From contig NZ_JAKTNR010000004.1 in NCBI RefSeq assembly GCF_022760855.1, positions 186,001 through 250,000 on the forward strand: a DNA stretch of 64,000 nt, written 5' to 3'. The DNA comes from Thermus albus. Its GTDB lineage: Bacteria; Deinococcota; Deinococci; Deinococcales; Thermaceae. A program made the translations under genes and the position numbers. Below, one piece after another: positions 39,715 through 46,420 of the stretch (the first letter of the stretch is position 1; every line of letters starts with the position of its first letter). The notes beneath the pieces were generated by a model, which searched no databases, was not told the origin of the DNA, and worked only from the letters and a program-made list of their open reading frames with translations.

Positions 39715-39741
39715 CCCCGGAGAGCTAAAAGCTCTCCGGGG
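39715..39741. promoter_or_regulatory. Intergenic hairpin between the two lipoprotein genes
   Basis: CCCCGGAGAGCT and AGCTCTCCGGGG form a perfect 12-bp stem with loop AAA. No T-run follows on the minus strand. It may stabilise or process the mRNA. Confidence 0.55.
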
Positions 39742-39749
39742 GGAAGGTT

Positions 39750-40910
39750 TTACTCCGAGCAATGACCAGGGCCTATGAGGCCGTTGTTGTAGCTATCCAG
39801 GGTAGCGGCGTAGCCCTTGGCCTGGTTGGAGGTGGCCTTGTCCAGGGAATCGCTCGGCTTGTAACTATTAAAGAAGGTTTCTGCCCAGGCCATAGCCGCA
39901 TCCACCGCAGGGGTGGCGGAGGCCCCGTTGAGGATGTTCAGCTTAGCGGCGATGTACTGGTGGGCCAGGATGTAGTAGGCGCTGCCCTTGGGTGAGGTCC
40001 AAAGAACCTGGTAGTGGCTTTGGCCGGACAGGAAGAAGGGGGTGTCCTCACCTATCTTGGCCCAGGTGTTGTCGTAGGGGGCGGGGCCGTAGGTGGAGTG
40101 GGTCTTCCAATAGCCCTGGGTAAGGGTACACCCTCCAACACAGGGAACGCTAACGTTAAGGGAGGCCGAGGCGGAGCCCTGGGTTTGGGTGGTGTTGGTG
40201 GTGAAGGTGGCGGTGTTGTCCACCTGGTACTCCCCGCAGGCGTCAAACTTAACCCAACGCTCAAAGAAGTAGGTCTGGGAGATGACGCCCTCGGGAGAGA
40301 TGCCGCTAATGGCGCTGACCAAGGTGGCCGAAGGGTCGCTTACGGTGACGCTACCATCCACCACCGCGCTGGGCGTGGTAAAGGCGAAGCTGGCCTGGCC
40401 TGAGGCGGTGCCGCTTTCCCCGCCGCCGCTCCAACTCACCGTGGCGGTGTTGGTGCGGCTTTGCCCGTTGGGCAGGTTTTGGCTGTAGGTGCAGCTTAGC
40501 GCTTGGCCTGCGGGTAGGGTGTAGGGAAAGGTGACCCCACAGTTGAGGGCGAGGCTTTCTCCTGTGGAAAGGGTATCGCTGGGGGTTTGCAAGGTGACGT
40601 CCACCCCGCCCGTGTTCTTTATGGTGACCGTCCCCTGCACCTTGAAGTCCGAGTCCGTAGGGGTGCCCACCAAGGAGACCGCGTACTTGACCAGGTAGGA
40701 CTGCCCCGGAGCCAGGGTAAGGCTTCCGCCCGCCGGATCCGTCACCTTCTTCTCCATGGTCCAGCGGTAGGTGCGCTTGAACTCGGGTACCGCCGTCTTT
40801 TCCACCGTCACCGAGGCGCCGACCGCCACTTGGGGCTTTACGCCTTGGGGAGCCTGGGAGCAGGCGCCAAGGAGCCCTACTGCTAAAAGAACCGCGTACC
40901 AATGCCGCAT
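39750..40910 (-). CDS. Surface lipoprotein with Ig-like repeats and a CTLTQGYWKTH motif
   Basis: The 386 residues begin MRHWYAVLLAVGLLGACSQ, with lipobox LGAC. Repeated beta-sandwich segments follow (YLVKYAVSLVGTPTDSDFKV, VDNTATFTTNTTQTQG), like DUF11-type surface proteins. The C-terminal third starts GGCTLTQGYWKTHSTYG, a motif I know from secreted proteins in several phyla but without a defined role. Cysteine pairs may form disulfides. The ATG at 40910 has AGGAG seven bases upstream; an in-frame GTG at 40919 is less well placed. It is co-directional with the barrel gene, 30 bases downstream. Confidence 0.75.
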   Translation of the reverse strand: MRHWYAVLLAVGLLGACSQAPQGVKPQVAVGASVTVEKTAVPEFKRTYRWTMEKKVTDPAGGSLTLAPGQSYLVKYAVSLVGTPTDSDFKVQGTVTIKNTGGVDVTLQTPSDTLSTGESLALNCGVTFPYTLPAGQALSCTYSQNLPNGQSRTNTATVSWSGGGESGTASGQASFAFTTPSAVVDGSVTVSDPSATLVSAISGISPEGVISQTYFFERWVKFDACGEYQVDNTATFTTNTTQTQGSASASLNVSVPCVGGCTLTQGYWKTHSTYGPAPYDNTWAKIGEDTPFFLSGQSHYQVLWTSPKGSAYYILAHQYIAAKLNILNGASATPAVDAAMAWAETFFNSYKPSDSLDKATSNQAKGYAATLDSYNNGLIGPGHCSE

Positions 40911-40940
40911 ACTAACCACTCCTTTCCGAATCCTTCTACT

Positions 40941-43900
40941 TCAATGGTTTGCGCTTTCCGAAGGGATGGTCAGGTCTATCTGGCCCAACCTTTCCCCGTC
41001 GGCCAGCACCAAAAGGGTGTGGTGACCGGGGTCTAAGGGTACCTCCCCGGTCCAGGTGTAGCCGTCCGCGCTCTTTAAGGCAAAGCTCTGGCTTTTTTCC
41101 GTGAGGACCACTCGATTAGCCCGGAAGCGCAGGGTGATCTTTACCTTAGGACCCTCCAGGGAACTGGGGCTATAGAGGGAGCCAGGTACCACCTGAAGAA
41201 ACAAGGGGGCTTCAACTTCCTCCTGCCCCTTGGCTCTCACGGCCAGGGTATGAAACCCAGGGGGTAAGGACAGACGTATCCGGGCGGCGTAGTAGTTCCC
41301 TTCCTGGTGGGCCAGGGTCACCGGCCCTGAGGGTAGGTCCAGGAAGACCTGCTGGGCTTCGCCCTGGACCAGGGCCTTGATCTCCACCTCGGCCCCGGCG
41401 ATGGGGGTGGAGGGATCGGCGGTGGCTACCAGACTCAGGCGGTCTGCGGTGTAGGTTACCTCCACCTCCCGCCTGGGCGGGAGAGCCACCACCCGGGTGG
41501 CCTTAGGGGGTAGGCTGGGGTCCACCTGAACCTGGAGGGGCTCCCCGCTGCGGTAACCCTCGGGCAGGTACCGGGGATCGGGATATATCCGGTATTCCCC
41601 GCGGAAAAGCCCACCGATGAGGGCGCGGCCATTGGTGTCGGTCCGGGTACACCGCTTCACCGGTCCTTCGGCGCACACCCCAGCGAAGGCCAAGCCTTTT
41701 TCGCTTTCCCCATCCCACACCTCCACAGCTAGGGTGGTAGCGGGGGCAAAGGGCAAGTTTTTCTCCAACCGGGTGTTTAAGGTAACCTGGACGCGCTCCT
41801 CCCCTAGGAGGGCCAGGGTGGCAGGGAGGTTGGCAAAAAAGAGGGTACCCTCGCCAGGGGCGCTGAAAAGGCGATAGCGGCCCTCGGCGTCGGTGGTTTC
41901 ACAGGTCTTGCCTAGGCAGACCTTTAACCCGGCCAAGGGGGCCTCGCCCGGATCCAGCCGTCCGTTCAGGTTTTCATCCCGGAAGGCCCGGCCCACGATC
42001 TCGCCCCCCTTGCGGCCGCCGAAGAGGTCCACCACCTCCTTGGGGGTGGTGAAGGTGAGGGCTTGGGTGTAGGCCAGGCTGAGACCAAAGGCGTGGCGGG
42101 CTTCCCCGGATTCCAGGATGAGGGTATAGGAGGCACCCAACGAGAGGCCGGGTTCCAGAAAGTTCCGCTGGAAAAGGGAAAGGCCAAAACGCTGGGTGAT
42201 GCTTTCCTCAAGGCGGTGCTCGTAGGAAAGGCGGCTTTGCAGGCTCCCGGGCCAGAGCTGGTTCCAGGCGGCTCCGTAGAGGGTGAGGTCCTTGTTCGTG
42301 CCCCGCTTGGTCAGATACTGCCCCTCGAGGCTTCCCCCCTCCAGGGCCAAGCGGAGGATTACGCCCCCTTCCAAAAGGGGATCCTCTTGAAAGAGGTAGC
42401 GGAAATATCCGGACAGGCTGAGGTCACGGGTGCCCAGGGTAAGGCTGGCCTGGTAGGTTTGGTTCTCCGGCCCTTCCCCGGAAAGCCGCCGATTTAGGCC
42501 GTAGCCTAGGCTTAGGCTTCCGCTGTACACCCCGGGTTCGCCAAAGGCGGTGCTGAGGCTCGGCGCCAGGCCGAAGCTCCGGCTTTCCCCCTGCTGGCGG
42601 TAGCTTCCCGTGAGGCTCACGAAGGCCCCGGCCACCGGCTGGGCATAAAGGGTGAGCTGGTTTTGCCAAAGCCCCTGGCTGGGCCCCAGCTGGAGGCTGG
42701 TGCTTCCGCGAAGGCCCAAAGGGTAAAGGCTCCGTGTGCCCCCCGCCAGGCCCAGGGTGTGGAGGCCCGCCATGGGCACGCCGCCATAGCTTTGCACCAG
42801 TTCCAGGTCTTGGGTCTGCCAGGTGAGGCTTTGGCTCAGGCCAAAGGAGAGGCGGTAGGCCTCCCCCGTCTGGCCGCTGAGGTCGGTGCCTAGGCCCAGG
42901 CTAAGGCCCCCTTCCAGGGGCAGGCGGTAGCGCAGGCTAAGGTTGTCCTGGCGGCCTGTAGGGGCGGTTTGCGTGGAGAGGGCTCCTTGCAAGTCTAGGC
43001 TTTTATCCAGGCTCACCGCGCTGGCCCTTAGGCCCAGGGCCCCTGGGCGGTAGGTGCCCTCGAGGCTCACCCGGGCTGGATCCAGGCGGAAGGTGCTTGC
43101 CAGGCCGAAACTCCCTTGTCCCCCTTGGGCCCGGGCCTCCCAGCCTTCCCCCTTGAGGCTTAGCGTCAGGGTCTGGGGTGGGCGCCAGGGGTCTTGCAGG
43201 TCCCCGGTAAAGGGGCCCGTGCCGGCAGTGGCGGTCACGTAGTCCGAAAGGGCCCCGCTTAAGCTGGGTAAGAGGAGGTAGCTCACCTGGCCCCGGAGCT
43301 GGCCACGCTCCAAAGAAGCCCCCAGGCTTAAGGCCAGGCCCAGGCCCACGGTAAGTTCAGGGTCCCGCCCCCTGGGGCCGCTGGCCGTCAGGGGGTCCTT
43401 GAAGAGCACGATGACCCCAGCCTCCTTTCGGGCCCCGGGCTGGGTTTTGGGGGTGGCTCTAAGCTTCATGTAGAAGCGGTAGCCGGCGGAAATCTGCCCC
43501 TTAGGGGCTACCAGGACCCTTACTACCCCAGTCTCCCCGGGAGCTAGGCTCAGGCCCGCCGGGTTTAGGAATACCTGGAACATGGCGGCCTCCGCCTCTA
43601 GGAACACTTCTTCCCCTTGGTTGGAACGGTTGCTTACGTAAACCGGAAACTCAAAGGGCCCTCCCAGGTCGGCCTCGAGGAGGGTGGGGGCGGAAAGGGC
43701 AACTTGGATTAGGGGCAACACCTTTAGCTCCACCTTGGTCCTGGCGATCTCCCTTTCCCCTTCATAGGCCACCACCTGGGCTTTCCCCTGGGTGCCTGCG
43801 GGTAAGGGGGGTACCCGGAGGGTGAAGCTTAGGGTTTCCTCCTGGCCCTCCAGCACGGCTTGTCTTTCTTGGGAAAGGGCTTGCCAGCCTTCCGGAGGAA

Positions 43901-44054
43901 AGAGGCGAAAGCGAACCGACCCCTTTCCCTCCACTTTCAGGCTTAGGGTGAGGTAATCCCCCGGGACTCCGGCAAGGCCAGGCGAGGGGAGGAAGCGCAC
44001 CTGGGCCCAGGCTAGGCCCAGAAGGAGGGGGAAAAGCGCCAGAAGGGACCTCAT
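40941..44054 (-). CDS. Large outer-membrane barrel protein, usher-like, with Ig and SdrD-B-like domains
   Basis: The 1037 residues show a signal peptide (1-17). Two Ig-like domains (about 20-205) follow, including SLSLAPGETGVVRVLVAPKG-type strands. About 450 residues of regular amphipathic strands (about 225-690) contain many GLSLGLGTDLSGQTG and GSLSLGYGLNRRLSG segments, consistent with a big barrel. An SdrD-B-like domain (about 695-745) contains FRDENLNGRLDPGEAPLAG, and more Ig-like domains run to the end. It could be the outer-membrane port of the pilus-like locus. It lacks obvious FimD/PapC plug features, so usher function is inference from context. Confidence 0.7.
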   Translation of the reverse strand: MRSLLALFPLLLGLAWAQVRFLPSPGLAGVPGDYLTLSLKVEGKGSVRFRLFPPEGWQALSQERQAVLEGQEETLSFTLRVPPLPAGTQGKAQVVAYEGEREIARTKVELKVLPLIQVALSAPTLLEADLGGPFEFPVYVSNRSNQGEEVFLEAEAAMFQVFLNPAGLSLAPGETGVVRVLVAPKGQISAGYRFYMKLRATPKTQPGARKEAGVIVLFKDPLTASGPRGRDPELTVGLGLALSLGASLERGQLRGQVSYLLLPSLSGALSDYVTATAGTGPFTGDLQDPWRPPQTLTLSLKGEGWEARAQGGQGSFGLASTFRLDPARVSLEGTYRPGALGLRASAVSLDKSLDLQGALSTQTAPTGRQDNLSLRYRLPLEGGLSLGLGTDLSGQTGEAYRLSFGLSQSLTWQTQDLELVQSYGGVPMAGLHTLGLAGGTRSLYPLGLRGSTSLQLGPSQGLWQNQLTLYAQPVAGAFVSLTGSYRQQGESRSFGLAPSLSTAFGEPGVYSGSLSLGYGLNRRLSGEGPENQTYQASLTLGTRDLSLSGYFRYLFQEDPLLEGGVILRLALEGGSLEGQYLTKRGTNKDLTLYGAAWNQLWPGSLQSRLSYEHRLEESITQRFGLSLFQRNFLEPGLSLGASYTLILESGEARHAFGLSLAYTQALTFTTPKEVVDLFGGRKGGEIVGRAFRDENLNGRLDPGEAPLAGLKVCLGKTCETTDAEGRYRLFSAPGEGTLFFANLPATLALLGEERVQVTLNTRLEKNLPFAPATTLAVEVWDGESEKGLAFAGVCAEGPVKRCTRTDTNGRALIGGLFRGEYRIYPDPRYLPEGYRSGEPLQVQVDPSLPPKATRVVALPPRREVEVTYTADRLSLVATADPSTPIAGAEVEIKALVQGEAQQVFLDLPSGPVTLAHQEGNYYAARIRLSLPPGFHTLAVRAKGQEEVEAPLFLQVVPGSLYSPSSLEGPKVKITLRFRANRVVLTEKSQSFALKSADGYTWTGEVPLDPGHHTLLVLADGERLGQIDLTIPSESANH

Positions 44055-44055
44055 T

Positions 44056-44544
44056 TCAAGGCTGCCTTAAGGCGGTAACCAGTGCCTGGACCACATAGCT
44101 CCCCGCCCGTTCGTTGCCCAGGAGCTCGAGGGCGAACTCCAGGCGGATTTCCAGCCAGTCCCCTGTGGGGCCCGTTTGCGTGTAGATGATCTGCGGGGTG
44201 CCGTCGGCCCTTAGCCAAAGCCCTCCGTTTACCCGGTAGAGGACTTGTTTAGCGGGTAGAAGCAAAACTCCGTTTTGGTCCTTCAGGTCAGGTATCTGGA
44301 GAAGTAGGCTCCACACCCCGGGGGCGTTGGAAAAGACCTGGACCGGTAGAATGCCCCCTTCCAGGTTGCTGGCGGGGTAGGTGGCAGGGAAGGCCTTGGG
44401 GGGGTAGTCCTTAAGCTCAAAGGCGATCTGGGTGGTGGGGGTGCGGAGGGCGATGGTCTCGGGGATCAGGGTCTGAACGATCCAGGTGGCCTGGGCCAGG
44501 GCCGGGGCCAAGAACAGGACGATGGCGGGTAACCAGCTTCTCAT
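44056..44544 (-). CDS. Small exported protein of the pilus-like locus
   Basis: The 162 residues start with a signal peptide (MRSWLPAIVLFLAPALAQA). The mature part is beta-rich (TWIVQTLIPETIALRTPTTQ, GSYVVQALVTALRQP at the end), a size and pattern seen in minor pilins and adhesins. I cannot assign a family. It lies between the chaperone-like gene (four-base overlap) and the barrel gene (two bases apart), so it is part of the same operon. It may be a tip or adaptor subunit; this is inference. Confidence 0.65.
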   Translation of the reverse strand: MRSWLPAIVLFLAPALAQATWIVQTLIPETIALRTPTTQIAFELKDYPPKAFPATYPASNLEGGILPVQVFSNAPGVWSLLLQIPDLKDQNGVLLLPAKQVLYRVNGGLWLRADGTPQIIYTQTGPTGDWLEIRLEFALELLGNERAGSYVVQALVTALRQP

Positions 44545-45383
44545 GGGGTGCCTCCTTTTTCCCCTTCTTCGCTGGGGGGCGCGGGGGGTGCGGCCAGGGG
44601 GGTGCGCAGGGCGAAGGGCAGATCGGCGGCCACGTCCTTCCCGGGATCGCCGTAGTTTAGGATGGCCAAAGCGGTGTAGCTCCCCACGGGCAGAGGACCC
44701 ACCAGGGTTACCGGGAGGATGCGCACCTGACCGGGAAGGACCACCACCTCTTCTATCTCCACCTCCGCCGTTTTCCGTCCTGAGGCGTTCCGCACCTCAA
44801 AGCGGCCGGCGAGTTTTTGGGCGGTGTTACCGGTATTTTGGTACTGGATGGCGAAGCGGTAGGGCTCTTCAGGGGTTTTGGGGGGACTGGGCACGATGCC
44901 GGTGATACGCCCGGAGGCGGAAAGGGGGGGTACGTTCACGTAAAAGACATGGGCCATGCGCACCCGGAAGGTGGCCAAGGGTACCCCCGGGGGTGGGTTA
45001 GGATCCTCGGATTCCAAGAAGAGGATGCCCCAGTGGGTGCCGGGGGTAGCCTCCTTGGGTACGGTGAGGGTGTAGGTGAGGGGGCGGTTTTGCTTGGGTT
45101 CCAGCAGGAACTCCGCCGGCGAAAAGGTGACCCAAGGGCTTGCGCTTTCCTTTAGGGAGCCCGTGGGCAGGAACTGGATCTTTCCCATGGGATCGTAGGT
45201 CCAGTCCCCCAGGCTGGCCCGGACCCGCACCGGGCGGGTACCCACGTTGTAGACGGTAAGGGTTTGGGTAAGGGTTTCTCCCGGTTTGGCCTCCTTGAGG
45301 AGGACGGGGGGTTCCACGCCTAGGGTGCTCTGGGCCAGGGCGCCGAGGGCCAGGCTTAGGAGGAAGGGAAAGATTCGCTTCAT
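44541..45383 (-). CDS. Periplasmic pilus-assembly-chaperone-like protein
   Basis: The 280 residues have a signal peptide (1-17). An N-terminal Ig-like domain matches the pattern of archaic fimbrial chaperones: VEPPVLLKEAKPGETLTQTL, then VGTRPVRVRASLGDW, SPWVTFSPAEFLLEPKQ and RPLTYTLTVP. A second domain (about 155-255) and a Pro/Glu tail (PPAPPSEEGEKGGTP) follow. In such systems the chaperone donates a strand to fold subunits and delivers them to the usher. The fold call rests on remembered patterns, and a generic Ig-like periplasmic protein is possible. It is preceded by a perfect 30-bp palindrome after the subunit gene. Confidence 0.65.
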   Translation of the reverse strand: MKRIFPFLLSLALGALAQSTLGVEPPVLLKEAKPGETLTQTLTVYNVGTRPVRVRASLGDWTYDPMGKIQFLPTGSLKESASPWVTFSPAEFLLEPKQNRPLTYTLTVPKEATPGTHWGILFLESEDPNPPPGVPLATFRVRMAHVFYVNVPPLSASGRITGIVPSPPKTPEEPYRFAIQYQNTGNTAQKLAGRFEVRNASGRKTAEVEIEEVVVLPGQVRILPVTLVGPLPVGSYTALAILNYGDPGKDVAADLPFALRTPLAAPPAPPSEEGEKGGTP

Positions 45384-45398
45384 GGTTCACCAATAGGG

Positions 45399-45428
45399 CG
45401 AAGGCCTGGCCCTAGGGCCAGGCCTTCG
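45399..45428. promoter_or_regulatory. Perfect 30-bp palindrome between subunit and chaperone genes
   Basis: CGAAGGCCTGGCCC and GGGCCAGGCCTTCG flank a central TA, so the whole 30 bases are self-complementary. As RNA it is a very stable stem. It lacks a T-run. It likely protects or trims the subunit mRNA so the subunit is made in excess of the chaperone. Confidence 0.65.
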
Positions 45429-45435
45429 GGTTCGC

Positions 45436-46269
45436 CTACCAAGCCGTGGTCGCTAAGGTGTAGGTAAGGTTCGCGGTGCTCTTGCCCCAGAGGTCGCTGT
45501 TGACCTTGACGGCCACCACCACCAGGTCATCCAGCCAGCTCTTGTATCCGCACCGCTCGGGGTTGTTGCCGGAGCGGGCTCCCGTAGGGCCGGCCTGCAG
45601 GTTACGGGGTACCAGTTCCAGGTTGGCCCCGTTGGGAAGCTCGTAAAGCCCCGTAGCCGCGCCGAAGGTATCGCAGGGGTTATCCTGGATGTAGAGATGC
45701 TGGATCCCTTGGGCGCCTTCGGGGTCGTTGCGGTTCACGGTCAGGTGCCACTGCTTCCCGTTGGAGAACTTCTGCAGGATGAAGGTGCGGTAGCAGACGA
45801 AGTAGTTCTTGCTGCCAGGGACGAGTTCCCCGTTCTTATCCAGCTTGATGGGGGGATAAGCGGTCACCGCACCGCCGCCGTTGATGGTGATGTTGGGCCA
45901 CTGGGCTACCCCATAGCTGGTCCCCATGGGGAGGGTCTGCACCTGGTTGTAGAAGTTATCCCCCAACTGGGTCTTGATGTCCTGGTCCGAAAGCCCATAG
46001 ACGCAGACCATCTGCCCGCCAAAGTCCGGGGTGGAGTTGGGCCAGGTAGCCCCGTCCAGCCCCGTGAGGTCAAAGGTCAGGGTGGTCACGTCCAGGTGCA
46101 GGGCCGTGGCCTTGGGCAGGATGAGCTCGATGGTCTGGTTCACGGAGGCCGAGTCCGCGCCCTTGGCGTAGGCGTCAGGGCCGTTGCCCTTGGTGGGAGC
46201 CACCGTGGGGGCCTGGGCCAGGGCCAGGGGTGCTAGAGCCAATACTGCTACCAGAATGCCTTTGCGCAT
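45436..46269 (-). CDS. Exported major-subunit-like protein of the pilus-like locus
   Basis: The 277 residues begin with a signal peptide (MRKGILVAVLALAPLALAQA). The mature part has beta strands and cysteines that could pair (MVCVYG, YFVCYRTF, DNPCDTFG, ERCGYKSW) and ends ANLTYTLATTAW, an alternating strand typical of subunit C-termini. I recognise no named family. It is first in the minus-strand operon, has GGAGGG before its ATG, and is followed by a strong palindrome. Both fit an abundant structural subunit. Its promoter region contains the tandem 11-bp repeat. Confidence 0.65.
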   Translation of the reverse strand: MRKGILVAVLALAPLALAQAPTVAPTKGNGPDAYAKGADSASVNQTIELILPKATALHLDVTTLTFDLTGLDGATWPNSTPDFGGQMVCVYGLSDQDIKTQLGDNFYNQVQTLPMGTSYGVAQWPNITINGGGAVTAYPPIKLDKNGELVPGSKNYFVCYRTFILQKFSNGKQWHLTVNRNDPEGAQGIQHLYIQDNPCDTFGAATGLYELPNGANLELVPRNLQAGPTGARSGNNPERCGYKSWLDDLVVVAVKVNSDLWGKSTANLTYTLATTAW

Positions 46270-46319
46270 ATATCCCTCCGAATCTGCCCCTCGAGGTGGT
46301 GGCCTCTCAGGACGCCCTC

Positions 46320-46353
46320 ACCCTAAGGGGAGGGGCGTTACGGGGGCGTTACG
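46320..46353 (-). promoter_or_regulatory. Tandem 11-bp repeat operator and -10 box of the pilus-like operon
   Basis: On the minus strand CGTAACGCCCC is repeated twice without a gap (46353-46343 and 46342-46332). Six bases later comes TAGGGT (46325-46320). Direct repeats with an 11-bp period in the -35 region are the binding pattern of SARP-type activators, and a SARP-like gene lies on the other side. The transcription start would be near 46313, about 44 bases before the subunit ATG. Confidence 0.6.
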
Positions 46354-46420
46354 GAGAAGAGCCCTGTTGCCCAGGGGACCATCGGGGTGTGCTAACCTAA
46401 AAGCTAAGGAAGGTAACGCT

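Noticed and set aside
46184-46420. Extended N-terminus of the SARP-like activator
   Set aside because: It covers the divergent gene's start and the tandem-repeat operator; the TTG at 46421 has AAGGAAGG.
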